Below are positions 46,422 through 55,750 of a stretch of DNA of 64,000 bases, piece by piece; within the stretch, counting starts at the first letter, position 1, and each line of letters opens with the position of its first letter. The notes below the pieces were generated by a model. It had not been told where the DNA came from. It saw nothing but the letters and a program-made list of their open reading frames with translations, and did no database searches. The stretch lies in the NCBI RefSeq assembly GCF_021601385.1, contig NZ_BQHO01000003.1, forward strand, positions 62,001-126,000, read 5' to 3'. The position numbers were made by a program, and so were the translations under genes. The DNA is from Pseudomonas parasichuanensis. GTDB taxonomy: Bacteria; Pseudomonadota; Gammaproteobacteria; Pseudomonadales; Pseudomonadaceae.

Positions 46422-46787
46422 ATGAGCTCCACCTCCGCTGCCACCGCCCGCCTCGACCGCATCCTCGCCGACGCCAAGCGCGACAAGGAAATGGGCTACC
46501 GCGACAAGGCGCTGAAGATGTACCCCCACGTGTGCGGCCGCTGCACCCGTGAGTTTTCCGGCAAGCGCCTGTCCGAACTGACCGTGCACCACCGCGACCA
46601 CAACCACGACAACAACCCCCAGGACGGCTCGAACTGGGAACTGCTGTGCCTGTACTGCCACGACAACGAGCACTCGCGCTACACCGACCAGCAGTATTTC
46701 AGCGAAGGCTCGCTGAGCTCGCCGAAAACCGCCGTGGCCACCCATAACCCGTTCGCCGGGCTGGCCAGCCTGCTGAAGAAAGACTGA
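46422..46787 (+). CDS. yajD: YajD-family HNH nuclease
   Basis: 121 residues. Zinc-type pair CGRC (about 38-41), HNH core LTVHHRDHNHDNNPQDGSNWELLCLYCHDNEHS, and C-terminal region NPFAGLASLLKK are as in YajD proteins. AAAAAAGGTAACACC provides the ribosome-binding site. The biological role is not established in the family. Confidence 0.9.
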   Translation: MSSTSAATARLDRILADAKRDKEMGYRDKALKMYPHVCGRCTREFSGKRLSELTVHHRDHNHDNNPQDGSNWELLCLYCHDNEHSRYTDQQYFSEGSLSSPKTAVATHNPFAGLASLLKKD

Positions 46788-46823
46788 ACGTCGATTCCCG
46801 CCCCCACCGCGTCGGCGAGCCCG

Positions 46824-46829
46824 TATAAT
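46824..46829 (+). promoter_or_regulatory. Candidate -10 box for the TrmH-family gene
   Basis: A consensus TATAAT lies 30 bp before the GTG start of the methyltransferase gene. No good -35 hexamer is seen at 16-18 bp spacing, so the assignment rests on the -10 alone. Confidence 0.5.
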
Positions 46830-46858
46830 CGCGCTCTTTTTTGCGAAGGGCCCGACTC

Positions 46859-47329
46859 GTGGCGAACAAACGGTACAGCTGCATCGGCCTGTTCAACCCC
46901 AAATCCGCCGAGAACGTCGGTTCGGTGATGCGTGCGGCAGGCTGTTACGGGGTCAACTCGGTGTTCTACACCGGCAAGCGCTACGAGCGTGCCCGTGACT
47001 TCGTCACCGACACCAAGCGCGTGCACTACGACATTCCGCTGATCGGCATCGACGACCTGCAGCGCATCATCCCGCTGGGCTGCACGCCGGTGGCGGTGGA
47101 ACTGGTGGACGGTGCCAGGCCGCTGCCGGAGTACACCCACCCGGATCGGGCGATCTACATCTTCGGGCCTGAGGATGGCTCGCTGAGCGAGGATGTGCGG
47201 GGCTGGTGCGAAGAGACTATCTATATCCCGACCCAGGGCTGCATGAACCTGGCGGCGACGGTCAATGTGGTGCTGTATGACCGCATGGCCAAGGGCTTGA
47301 ATACCCGGTCGGGGCCGAAGTTCAAGTAA
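46859..47329 (+). CDS. TrmH-family (SpoU) RNA methyltransferase
   Basis: 156 residues of the SPOUT class. It has IGLFNPKSAENVGSVMRAAGCYG (motif 1 region), AIYIFGPEDGSLS (motif 2) and IPTQGCMNLAATVNVVLYD (motif 3, knot with SAM site). It should 2'-O-methylate a ribose in tRNA or rRNA. The start is GTG at 46859 with AAGGG upstream. Confidence 0.9.
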   Translation: MANKRYSCIGLFNPKSAENVGSVMRAAGCYGVNSVFYTGKRYERARDFVTDTKRVHYDIPLIGIDDLQRIIPLGCTPVAVELVDGARPLPEYTHPDRAIYIFGPEDGSLSEDVRGWCEETIYIPTQGCMNLAATVNVVLYDRMAKGLNTRSGPKFK

Positions 47330-47338
47330 GCAGGTCTG

Positions 47339-47413
47339 GCCTCATCGCCGGCAAGCCGGCTCCCACAGGGTTTGCGTGGACCTTGTGGGAGCTGGCTTGC
47401 CAGCGATGAGGCC
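47339..47413. repeat. REP inverted pair
   Basis: Facing CTCATCGCCGGCAAGCCGGCT-type copies between convergent genes; the right copy has compensated changes (GCTGGCTTGCCAGC), preserving its own stem. Confidence 0.85.
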
Positions 47414-47459
47414 AGTGGCGGTGCCGAACTCCGTCAGAACAGCACCGGTGTTGCTCGCC

Positions 47460-48950
47460 TTACGAAGCGTTGATCCAGATGGTCTTCAGCTCCGTGTACT
47501 GATCATGGGCCCAGATCGACTTGTCGCGCCCGCCAAATCCGGACTCTTTGTAGCCCCCGAACGGCGTGGTGACATCACCCTCGCCGAAGCAGTTCACCGT
47601 CACCACACCGGCACGGATCTCCCGTGACAGGCGCAGCGCGTTGCGCAGGCTGCCGGTGTAGGCCGAAGCGGCCAGGCCGTAGACGGTGTCGTTGGCCAGT
47701 TCGATGGCTTCGTCGAGGGTCTCGAAGCTGGTCACGCTCAGCACCGGGCCGAAGATCTCTTCGACGAACAGTTTGTTGTCACGGCTGACGTTGTCGACGA
47801 TGGTCGGCTGCACGCGCAGCCCTTCTTCGGTCTTGCCGCCCTGTACCACGTCGAGCTTGTGCTCGACGGCGTAGTCCAGGTACGACTTGACCTTCTCGAA
47901 GTGCGCCTTGCTGACCATAGCGCCCAGGCGGTTGTCCGGGTCCAGCGGGTCACCCAGCTTCCAGTCCTTCAAGTGCTTGCCGATCAGGCCAAGAAGCTCG
48001 TCCTTGACGTCCTTGTGGACGATCAGGCGCGAGGACGCCGAGCAGTTCTCGCCCATGTTCCAGAACGCACCGGCAGTGACGAACTGCGCCACTTCGTCAA
48101 GGTCTTCGCAGTCGTTCATGACCACCGCCGGGTTCTTGCCACCCAGCTCCAGGACGATGCGCTTGAGGTTGGACTCGGCGGCATATTTGAGGAACAGCCG
48201 CCCGGTGTCGGTGGACCCGGTGAAGCTGACCATCGGGATGTCCATGTGCCGGCCAATGGCCTCGCCCACTTCGCGGCCACCGCCAGGCACCAGGTTGAAC
48301 ACGCCCGCCGGAATACCGGCCTGGTGGGCCAGCTCGGCCACGCGCAAGGCACTGAGGGTGGTTTCCTTGGCCGGCTTGACCACGATCGAGCAACCGGCGG
48401 CCAGCGACGGGGCGATCTTCCAGGCCAGCATCAGCAGCGGGAAGTTCCACGGCAGCACCAGGCCGACCACGCCGATGGCTTCGCGCACGACCATGGTCAC
48501 GGCAGCGTTGCCGGTCGGGGCGGTGGCGTCGTAGATCTTGTCGATCAGCTCGGCATGCCAGCGGAGGGTGTGAATGGTTTCCGGCACGTCGACGTTCTGG
48601 CACTCGCTGACCGGCTTGCCACTGTCCAGGGCTTCCAGCACCGCCAGCTCATGGGCGTGGTCTTCGAGCAGTTGGGCGAACTTCTGCAGCACGTGCTTGC
48701 GGTCGTTCGGCTGCATCTTCGACCAGGTGCCCGCTTCGAACACGCGCTTGGCGGCGGCCACGGCCAGGTCCACATCCTGCACGTCGCAAGCGGCGACTTC
48801 GGCCAGTTGCTGGCCGGTGGCCGGGTTGGTGGTGACGAAGGTGCGGCCCGAGATGGCATCGCGGAATTCACCGTCGATGAACGCCTTGGTGCGCAGTTGC
48901 AGGTCGGCGGCGATGGCCGCGTATTGATCCTTGCTCAGCAGGTCAGCCAT
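47460..48950 (-). CDS. NAD(P)+-dependent aldehyde dehydrogenase (PuuC-like)
   Basis: 496 residues, a complete ALDH. It has the cofactor-binding VLPWNFPLLMLAWKIAPSLAAG and KPAKETTLSAL segments, FTGSTDTGR, the general base Glu in LELGGKNPA, and the catalytic Cys in NMGENCSASSR. It most resembles gamma-glutamylaminobutyraldehyde-type dehydrogenases. ATG at 48950 begins 1 bp after the stop of the DapA-like gene and uses GGAGGTG inside that gene's end. It probably oxidises the semialdehyde made by the upstream enzymes. Confidence 0.92.
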   Translation of the reverse strand: MADLLSKDQYAAIAADLQLRTKAFIDGEFRDAISGRTFVTTNPATGQQLAEVAACDVQDVDLAVAAAKRVFEAGTWSKMQPNDRKHVLQKFAQLLEDHAHELAVLEALDSGKPVSECQNVDVPETIHTLRWHAELIDKIYDATAPTGNAAVTMVVREAIGVVGLVLPWNFPLLMLAWKIAPSLAAGCSIVVKPAKETTLSALRVAELAHQAGIPAGVFNLVPGGGREVGEAIGRHMDIPMVSFTGSTDTGRLFLKYAAESNLKRIVLELGGKNPAVVMNDCEDLDEVAQFVTAGAFWNMGENCSASSRLIVHKDVKDELLGLIGKHLKDWKLGDPLDPDNRLGAMVSKAHFEKVKSYLDYAVEHKLDVVQGGKTEEGLRVQPTIVDNVSRDNKLFVEEIFGPVLSVTSFETLDEAIELANDTVYGLAASAYTGSLRNALRLSREIRAGVVTVNCFGEGDVTTPFGGYKESGFGGRDKSIWAHDQYTELKTIWINAS

Positions 48951-48951
48951 T

Positions 48952-49854
48952 TCAGGCACCTCCGGTGATCTGGGCGATGTTGCGCTTGAGTTCGGTGACC
49001 ACCCGCGCCAGCTCTGCTTTCTCGGCAGCGTCCAGGTCGTACAGCGGCTTGCGCACGCCGCCGGTCTTCAGGCCGTTGAGGGCGACGCCGTTCTTGATCG
49101 CCTGGACGAACTTGCCGCCTTCGAGGAAGTCCATCAGCGGCATCATGGCGCCCATGATGCGGCGGCCTTTGTCGAAGTCTTTTTCGATTACGCAGGCCTC
49201 GTACAGGGCCACGTGCTCACGCGGGATGAAGTTGGAGCCGGCGCAGACCCAGCTCTTGGCGCCCCAGGCGAAGAACTCCAGGGCCTGGTCGTCCCAGCCG
49301 CACGACAGCTGGATGTTCGGGCGCTGGATGGCCAGGCGGTGCAGCTGGGCCATGTCGCCGGAGCTTTCCTTGATGGCGACGATGTTCTTCACATCGGCCA
49401 CGGCGTCGAAGAATTCCTCGCCCATGCTCACGCTCATGCGGCCCGGGTAGTTGTAGAGCATGATCGGAAGACCGGCGGCGGCGTCGACCGCTTTGACGTG
49501 CAGGGCGATTTCCTGCTGGGTCGGCAGCGCATACGGCGGGGTGCCCACCAGCAGCGCATCGGCCTTGATCTCTTTGGCGTGGCTGGCGAAGGCCACCGCG
49601 TCTTCGGTACGAATGCCACCGGTGCCGACGATCAGCGGCAGGCGGCCATTGAGCACGTCCTTGGCCTGGGCGGCCAGCTCGACGCGCTCCTGGGTGGTGT
49701 GGGCGTAGTACTCGCCGGTGGAGCCGCCGATGATCACGCCGTGGATCTTCGACTCGACCAGGTACTCCAGCACATCGGCAAAGGCTGCCTTGTCGATCGA
49801 GCCGTCGGCGGCCAGGGGGGTGATTGCCGGGGTATAGATGCCTTCGAATTTCAC
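48952..49854 (-). CDS. DapA/NAL-family lyase or deaminase
   Basis: 300 residues, a TIM-barrel Schiff-base enzyme. It has GGSTGEYYAHTTQERVEL, GTGGIRTEDA, the Tyr of LYNYPGRMSV and the Schiff-base Lys of VAIKESSGD. The family includes dihydrodipicolinate synthase and the deaminase of hydroxyproline catabolism (which yields 2-oxoglutarate semialdehyde). The neighbouring ALDH and FAD oxidoreductase favour a catabolic role. GTG at 49854 with GGAG upstream is preferred over TTG at 49878. Confidence 0.9.
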   Translation of the reverse strand: MKFEGIYTPAITPLAADGSIDKAAFADVLEYLVESKIHGVIIGGSTGEYYAHTTQERVELAAQAKDVLNGRLPLIVGTGGIRTEDAVAFASHAKEIKADALLVGTPPYALPTQQEIALHVKAVDAAAGLPIMLYNYPGRMSVSMGEEFFDAVADVKNIVAIKESSGDMAQLHRLAIQRPNIQLSCGWDDQALEFFAWGAKSWVCAGSNFIPREHVALYEACVIEKDFDKGRRIMGAMMPLMDFLEGGKFVQAIKNGVALNGLKTGGVRKPLYDLDAAEKAELARVVTELKRNIAQITGGA

Positions 49855-49920
49855 GATGAGGTTCTCCAGTGAACGCAAGGTTTCAGGCCGCGCCGGTCAC
49901 ACCCGACGCGGTGTGACGAA

Positions 49921-51249
49921 TCAAGCCAGCGACGCTGCCTGCTGCAGGTTCAGCGAGCGGGTTTCCGGGGCCAGGGCGTACGACACCACCAGCCCGATCA
50001 GGGTGACGGCGGCCGCGGCATACATGGTGAAGGCGATGCCGTGGCTATCCAGCACCATGGGCACCAGCCAGGTGCCGACCGCCGCGCCGACGCGCGACAG
50101 CGAGGTACCGACGCCCACGGCATTGGCACGGATTTCGGTGGGGAACAGCTCGTTGGGGTAAACCAGCTGCAGCACCTGGGCGCCGCCGATGAACAAGGCA
50201 TAGGCGCCGAACAGGCCGAGGATCAGCAGCTCGGAGCCGGCGTGGAACACCCCCAGCCCCAGCAGGGCCAGGCCCGACCAGAAGAAGCTGTGGATCAGCA
50301 TGTTGCGCCGGCCCATGCTGTTGATCAGGCGCGTGGCGATGATGCAGCCGACCACGAACAGCAAGGTGATCGCCACCGAGCCGAACGAAGCCCAGTCACC
50401 CTTGAGGTTGAGCGCGCCCAGCACCTTGGGGGCGAAGGCGTACACGGCGAACACCGGGATCACCGAGCAGGACCAGAACACCGCGACGAACATCATGCGT
50501 TTGCCATAGCCCGAGTGCAGCAGGCTGAGGAACGACAGCTTCTTCTGCTCCGGCTCCTCGGGCAGGTTGCGCAGCGAGAAACCATTGCCGTAGACGCCCT
50601 TGATCACAGCTTCGGCTTCGCTGGCGCGGCCCTTGCTGAGCAGCCAGCGTGGCGACTCGGGCGTGCCCAGGCGGATCAGGAACAGGATGGCACCGATCAA
50701 TGCGGGGCTGGCCAGTACCAGACGCCAGGCATCATCGCCGCCGTGGCGCAGCAACAGGTCGCCGAGGATGTAGGCAGCGGCGGCACCGGCGAACCAGAGG
50801 ATGGTCAGGGTGGCGAGGCGCGGGCCGCGGTTCTTCTTGGGCAGGAATTCCACCAGCAGCGAAGTGGCCACCGGGTATTCGATGCCGACCGCAATGCCCA
50901 CCGCGAAGCGCAGCAGGAACAGCACCACCCCTGACTCGACCCAGTACTGGCTGACCGAGGCGAGAATGAACAATACCGGGCCGACGAAGAACACACGCTT
51001 GCGGCCGAAGCGGTCGGTCAGCCAACCGCCGAGGAAACCGCCGAAGAAGATCCCGATCAGTGCCGAGGCGGCGATCATGCCTTGCCAGAAACTGCTCAGG
51101 GCCAGGCCGGCGGCCATCTGCACCATGGCCACGCCGATGATGCTCAGTACATAGCCGTCGACGAACGAGCCGCCGCCCGAACGCACGGTGAGCCATTGGT
51201 GAAAGCGATTAAGCGGTACATCTTCGATAGATACATTGTTAGTTGTCAT
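49921..51249 (-). CDS. MFS metabolite:H+ symporter of the amine-catabolism cluster
   Basis: 442 residues and 12 helices: GGWLTDRFGRKRVFFVGP after helix 2, EYPVATSLLVEFLPKKNRGPRLA, TPESPRWLLSKGR before the central loop, and YPNELFPTEIRANAVGVGTSLSR in the second half. These are hallmarks of the sugar-porter/metabolite symporter subgroup. A strong AGGAGA site precedes ATG 51249. It presumably imports the substrate of the adjacent catabolic enzymes. Confidence 0.9.
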   Translation of the reverse strand: MTTNNVSIEDVPLNRFHQWLTVRSGGGSFVDGYVLSIIGVAMVQMAAGLALSSFWQGMIAASALIGIFFGGFLGGWLTDRFGRKRVFFVGPVLFILASVSQYWVESGVVLFLLRFAVGIAVGIEYPVATSLLVEFLPKKNRGPRLATLTILWFAGAAAAYILGDLLLRHGGDDAWRLVLASPALIGAILFLIRLGTPESPRWLLSKGRASEAEAVIKGVYGNGFSLRNLPEEPEQKKLSFLSLLHSGYGKRMMFVAVFWSCSVIPVFAVYAFAPKVLGALNLKGDWASFGSVAITLLFVVGCIIATRLINSMGRRNMLIHSFFWSGLALLGLGVFHAGSELLILGLFGAYALFIGGAQVLQLVYPNELFPTEIRANAVGVGTSLSRVGAAVGTWLVPMVLDSHGIAFTMYAAAAVTLIGLVVSYALAPETRSLNLQQAASLA

Positions 51250-51434
51250 TATTTTCTCCTGCCACCATCAAACGCACCCTGAATTCCGCCCGAGCGAACC
51301 CGCGCCACTGAAATAAACTTCAGCACCGTGAACCCGAAGTTGCACTTCGGGGGGAAAACAGCACGCAATAGAAACCGCAGGCCGGGTATCGAGACCCAGC
51401 GAATAAACCGTCAGTTACAACGCTTTAATTCAAT

Positions 51435-52754
51435 TCAACTTTCTTGCCCGGCCCGGTACTGGCCCCACTTCAGGTTGAGGTTCAAGCCCAGCGACACCAG
51501 GGCCGCCGGCGGGTTGGCGCAAGGCCCTGGGGCATTGCGGACAAAGTCGATCAGCTCGTTCTTTTCGCCCGCCAGCCAGTCGGCCAGCAACTTGCCGGTG
51601 GCCGTGCCGCGGGTCACGCCCAGGCCGTTGCAGCACAGCGCGCCGTATACATTGGGCGCCAGCTCGCCGAAGTAACCCATGTGGTTGCGCGACATCGCCA
51701 GTGCGCCACCCCAGGTGTATTCGAACGGCATGCCGGAGAGCATCGGGAAACGCCGCTCGAAAGAATCGCGATGGCGCAGGGCGAAGCGCTCCAGGTACTT
51801 GCCGTTGGCCCGGCCATCGGGGTTGAAGCTGAAGCTGTTGCGGATCAGCAGGCGGTTGTCCGGGGTGCGGCGCACCGTGGTACCGAAGGGGTCGGCGGGG
51901 ATCACGCCCCAGTAGGGTTTGCCGCCCAGGCGCGCCTGTTCTTCGGCCGTCATCGGCCGAGTCAGGCTGGCATAGGTGAACACCGGCAGCATGCGGCCCT
52001 TGAGGAAGCCGAAGCTCATACCGAAGGCGTTGGTGGTCAGCACCAGCTTGTCGGTGGTGATCGAGCCGTTGGCGTGGCGCAGCACGGTCTTGTTGCCGTA
52101 CTCGACTTCGGTGATCGGCGTGCGCTCGTACAGGGTGACGTTGGCCGGCAGGTTGTCGGCCAGGCCCTTGACCAGCGCCGACGGCTGGATCAACGAGGTG
52201 CCCGGGGTGAACAGCGCCTTGCGATAGAAGTGGGTGCCGATGTGCTCGGGCAGCTCGCTGGCCTCGATCATCTGGTATGGCTGGTCGAGCTTGTCAAGGC
52301 CACGGCGGTAGGCCTCGAGCACGGCGATGCCGCGAGGCTCGACGGCAGCCTGGTACTTGCCGCAGTGCTTCATCTGGCAATCGATCTGGTAGCGCTCCAC
52401 CAGTTCCTTGAGATACGACTGACCACTGAGGTTGAGCTTGAGCGTCGTGCGGGCCACGCCGATGTCGCCGATGTAGTCGTCGGCGCCGATGTCGTGGGGC
52501 AGGTCGATGGCGAACCCGGCGTTACGCCCGGACGAGCCGAAACCAACCTCCTGAGCTTCCAGCAGCACGATCTGCTCGTCGGGAAAGTTCAGCGCCAGCT
52601 GGCGTGCCGCGGCAAGGCCGGTGAAACCGGCACCGACCACAACCCAGCGCGCCGTGCTGTGGCCGCTGTGCGGCGCCTTGATGCGCCGCCCTTTGCTCAG
52701 GTGATACCAACCGCACGTACTGTCGTCGGCGGGCAACGAGGTGATCTTTGTCAT
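51435..52754 (-). CDS. FAD-dependent amine/amino-acid oxidoreductase (DAO family)
   Basis: 439 residues. A dinucleotide-binding motif WVVVGAGFTGLAAARQLA begins at about residue 37, followed by the acidic strand end VLLEAQEVGFGSSGRNAG. DAO-family blocks include GTSLIQPSALVKGLADNL and GALCCNGLGVTRGTATGKLLADWL. The overall layout is PuuB-like (gamma-glutamylputrescine oxidase). It would oxidise an amine or imino acid to an imine for the downstream lyase and dehydrogenase. The substrate is unknown. Confidence 0.9.
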   Translation of the reverse strand: MTKITSLPADDSTCGWYHLSKGRRIKAPHSGHSTARWVVVGAGFTGLAAARQLALNFPDEQIVLLEAQEVGFGSSGRNAGFAIDLPHDIGADDYIGDIGVARTTLKLNLSGQSYLKELVERYQIDCQMKHCGKYQAAVEPRGIAVLEAYRRGLDKLDQPYQMIEASELPEHIGTHFYRKALFTPGTSLIQPSALVKGLADNLPANVTLYERTPITEVEYGNKTVLRHANGSITTDKLVLTTNAFGMSFGFLKGRMLPVFTYASLTRPMTAEEQARLGGKPYWGVIPADPFGTTVRRTPDNRLLIRNSFSFNPDGRANGKYLERFALRHRDSFERRFPMLSGMPFEYTWGGALAMSRNHMGYFGELAPNVYGALCCNGLGVTRGTATGKLLADWLAGEKNELIDFVRNAPGPCANPPAALVSLGLNLNLKWGQYRAGQES

Positions 52755-52843
52755 GTCAGGAACCAGATGTTGTTTTTAGCTTCTGTTCCTCATCACGCCC
52801 GCCCTTCCCGGCCTCCAGCCGGGTGGTGGGGTGGCGGTGAGTT

Positions 52844-53569
52844 TCACGTCAAGGCCAGTGCCACTTCCATTCCCTGGGGCGCCGCGTATTCGGCCATGCG
52901 GCGACGGGACAGCTCGAAGTGCTCGCGCACCAGCTGCCCGGCGGTTTCTGGATCGCGGCGTTCGATCGCCTCGATCATCTGATCGTGTTGGGTGCAGGCC
53001 AGCTCGAGGTCGCGCTGCATGTCAACGGTGGTCGGGTGGCGGTAGAAGATCTTGCCCAGGCGGGTGTGGTCGATCAGCAACCGGCGCAGGCTCGGCATCA
53101 GGTAGTCGTTGTGCGCCATCTTGCCGATTTCCAGGTGGAAGGCATCGTTGTAGAGCACGCGGTTTTCCACGTCCTGGGTTTCGATGGCCTGGCGGAACTG
53201 GGCCTGGATCGCCTTCAGCCCCTCGATTTCCTGCGCGGTGGCATGGGTTGCCGCCAGCTGCGTGGTGGCGATGTAGATCAGTGGCGCGGCCATGAAGAAG
53301 CTGTGCAGCGAGTCGTGGTTCATCGCTGCCACACGCGGTGCGCGGTTGGCTTCCAGCTCGAGGTAGCCCTCGGCTGCCATCTGGCGCAGCAGTTCGCGCA
53401 CCGGAGGCCGCGACAGGCCGAACTCTTCGCACATCGCCAGTTCATCGACCACCGCGCCAGGCGCCAACTCCATGCTGAGGATGCGTCGGCGCAGGGCGTC
53501 GGCGAGGACGCCCTTGCGGTCGAGCGGCACATCGCCAGTGGTGGGTTGGACATCGACGTTGGCTTTCAT
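52844..53569 (-). CDS. GntR-family (FadR-type) regulator of the catabolic cluster
   Basis: 241 residues from ATG 53569, chosen because AAGG lies 8 bases upstream; ATG at 53590 would add seven residues. It has a winged helix-turn-helix (LADALRRRILSMELAPGAVVDE, EEFGLSRPPVRELLRQMAAEGYL) and an all-helical FCD effector domain with candidate metal ligands (NDAFHLEIG, HTRLG, HDQMIEAIERRD). It lies 89 bp upstream of the FAD oxidoreductase gene on the same strand. It is a paralogue of the divergent regulator at 53978. Confidence 0.9.
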   Translation of the reverse strand: MKANVDVQPTTGDVPLDRKGVLADALRRRILSMELAPGAVVDELAMCEEFGLSRPPVRELLRQMAAEGYLELEANRAPRVAAMNHDSLHSFFMAAPLIYIATTQLAATHATAQEIEGLKAIQAQFRQAIETQDVENRVLYNDAFHLEIGKMAHNDYLMPSLRRLLIDHTRLGKIFYRHPTTVDMQRDLELACTQHDQMIEAIERRDPETAGQLVREHFELSRRRMAEYAAPQGMEVALALT

Positions 53570-53590
53570 GGAGGCCTTTTTGCTTGTCAT

Positions 53591-53977
53591 AGGTCTGTGT
53601 CTACAATTTGTATAATGACTATAGGGTAGCGTTAGACAATGTGTCTACAGCTTTTTCGATGAGCGGTTGAAGTGTCGGAAACACCTGTTGCGCGCTTTGG
53701 GTATTTGACCACATCCGCTGTTTACCCGCGCTGGAACGGGCCTGAGGGCAGACGCTTATCCATTGGCGACAGAATCATGCCCGGCAACGACGGTTTTGCG
53801 CGCTGTGTTCGCCCGCCCTCCCGCACGCAACCCCATGAAACGCATGGGTCGCTGAGTATTCTTGCTGAATTTTTTAAGTATACATAAAGAATACAATGCG
53901 ATTGACCGCCCTCCGATCCCGTGCGAGTCTGCTGCAAAACAGCCATCACTCCGGGTGTCAGCGCAGCGGGGGTCTTC
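53591..53977. promoter_or_regulatory. Divergent control region between the two GntR genes
   Basis: TGTGTCTACA occurs twice, at 53596-53605 and 53640-53649. The second copy is part of a palindrome TAGACA-ATG-TGTCTA (53633-53647). Between them, the minus strand carries TTGTCT and TATAGT/TATACA promoter-like hexamers for the leftward GntR gene. A second site, AGTATACATAAAGAATACAA (53877-53896), lies about 80 bp before the rightward GntR gene. These TGT-N2-ACA-like sites are of the form bound by FadR-type GntR proteins. Assignment is by inspection only. Confidence 0.5.
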
Positions 53978-54670
53978 ATGAGAAGCGGCAAGAACGATCT
54001 GTACGAGGATCTGAAAAACCAGATCCTGACCATGGAGCTGGACCCCGACCAGGTGCTCGACGAACTGGGCCTGAGCGAGCGCTACGGCCTGTCGCGAACC
54101 CCGGTCCGCGAGGTGTTCCGCCGCCTGGCCGGCGAAGGCTACCTCGACATCCAGGAAAACCGTGGCGCCCGGGTGGCGCCGATGAACCACTCGACCCTGC
54201 GCAACTTCTTCCTGGTCGCGCCCATGGTCTATGCCGCCATCGGCCGCCTGGCGGTGCACAACTACAAGCCGGGCCAGCTGCGCGACCTGCGCGCCACCCA
54301 GGAGCGCTTCCGCCTTGCCAGCGCCGAGCACGACGCCCGCACCATGGTGGTGGCCAATAACCGCTTCCACGAAATCATGGGCCAGATGTCGGGCAACCCC
54401 TACCTGGAACCCAGCCTCGGCCGCCTGCTGATCGACCACGCACGCATCGGCCACACCTTCTTCCGTCCGCGCAACAGCGAGATGGAGCGCCACCTGGCCC
54501 TGGCCGTGGAACACCACGACAGCTTCATCGAAGCCTTCGACCGGCATGACGAAGGCGCGGTGGTCGACCTGGTGTTCGAACACTGGGAGCTGTCGCGCTG
54601 CAACATGCAGCTGTACATCGCCCCGCAAGGGCTGGTCGACGACCTGGCCAGCGGCATCGGCGGCGGCTGA
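53978..54670 (+). CDS. GntR-family (FadR-type) regulator upstream of the ABC importer
   Basis: 230 residues. The helix-turn-helix (LYEDLKNQILTMELDPDQVLDELGLSERYGLSRTPVREVFRRLAGEGYL) is followed by an FCD domain (NNRFHEIMG, HARIGHTFF, HHDSFIEAFDRHD). It is similar along its length to the GntR protein at 52844-53569 and shares the RVAPMNHSTLRNFFLVAP linker pattern, so the two arose by duplication. It lies 154 bp upstream of the binding-protein gene and probably controls the importer operon. Confidence 0.9.
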   Translation: MRSGKNDLYEDLKNQILTMELDPDQVLDELGLSERYGLSRTPVREVFRRLAGEGYLDIQENRGARVAPMNHSTLRNFFLVAPMVYAAIGRLAVHNYKPGQLRDLRATQERFRLASAEHDARTMVVANNRFHEIMGQMSGNPYLEPSLGRLLIDHARIGHTFFRPRNSEMERHLALAVEHHDSFIEAFDRHDEGAVVDLVFEHWELSRCNMQLYIAPQGLVDDLASGIGGG

Positions 54671-54824
54671 GCGCACCCCGGGCGGTGCCCGGTGAACAAC
54701 GGACTTGGTAGTACGCACCCCTGGCGGGCTTCGGCCCGGCGGCGGACCTGCGCAGGTGAAATTCAACAACGACAACAACATGAAGGGCCCCCAAAGCCCA
54801 CACGACACCTCGAAGGAGCAACAC

Positions 54825-55676
54825 ATGAACCGCATCCGCAAGGCGCTCTGCGCACTGACCATCGTTGGCCTCGGCCTGTGCCAGGCCCACGCCGAAGACA
54901 AGGTCATCAAGATGGGCACCCTGTCCTGGGAAGACCTCACGCCCATCAGCGGCATCACCAAGAAAGTCCTGGAAGACGCCGGCTACAAAGTCGAGGTGAC
55001 CTCGTTCTCCGAATGGGGCATCGCCTACGCGGCACTGGGCAAGGGTGACGTGCAGATCCTCGCCTCGCAGATCGACTACGTGGCCCAGGACTACTGGAAC
55101 AAGAACAAGAACCGCCTGGAGAAGATCTCGCCGGTGTCCCACGGCCTGTACCAGGCCATCGCCGTGCCCAAGTACGTGACCATCGACTCCATCGAGCAGC
55201 TCAATGAAAACGCCGACAAGTTCGGCAACAAGATCGTCGGCATCGAGCCCGGCTCGGGCCTGATGAACGAAGCCGCCAACGCGGTGAAGGCCTACGACCT
55301 CAAGCTCAACCTGCTCGAGGGCAGCACCGCGGCCATGACCGCCGCGCTCAAGTCGGCCGTTGACCGCAAGGAGTGGGTGGCCGTGACCCTGTGGGAGCCG
55401 TCCTGGATGGCGCAGAAGTACGACATCAAGTTCCTCAAGGACCCCAAAGGCGCCTTCGCCCCACCCCAGGGCTACTACTGGGTCGGCCAGAAAGGCTTCT
55501 CCGCCGCCAACCCTCAGGCCCGCGAAGTGATCGCCAGCGTCTATGTGCCCCTGGCCGACATCACCGCCATCAACGGTGAGGTGAAAGATGGCAAGACCAT
55601 GGACGACGCGGTCAAGGACTGGGCCGACAAGCACGCCGACCTGCTCAAGCGCTGGGAAAACATCAAAAAATACTGA
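54825..55676 (+). CDS. ABC importer substrate-binding protein, glycine-betaine/quaternary-amine class
   Basis: 283 residues. A signal peptide (ALCALTIVGLGLCQAHAED) is followed by an OpuAC-like domain: MGTLSWEDLTPISGITKKVLEDAGY, EWGIAYAALGKGDVQILAS, VGIEPGSGLMNEA, and VTLWEPSWMAQKYDIKFLKDPKG. It is preceded by AAGGAG. The upstream leader (54671-54824) contains two GC-rich hairpins (54678-54692, and 54725-54738 with a TTCG loop) without T-tracts. It delivers the ligand to the permeases encoded downstream. Confidence 0.9.
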   Translation: MNRIRKALCALTIVGLGLCQAHAEDKVIKMGTLSWEDLTPISGITKKVLEDAGYKVEVTSFSEWGIAYAALGKGDVQILASQIDYVAQDYWNKNKNRLEKISPVSHGLYQAIAVPKYVTIDSIEQLNENADKFGNKIVGIEPGSGLMNEAANAVKAYDLKLNLLEGSTAAMTAALKSAVDRKEWVAVTLWEPSWMAQKYDIKFLKDPKGAFAPPQGYYWVGQKGFSAANPQAREVIASVYVPLADITAINGEVKDGKTMDDAVKDWADKHADLLKRWENIKKY

Positions 55677-55750
55677 TTAACGCCACACCTTTTCGCCACT
55701 GCCGAACTTGACACAAGAACACACCAGAAGACTCTGGTTCGGGTGCACCT

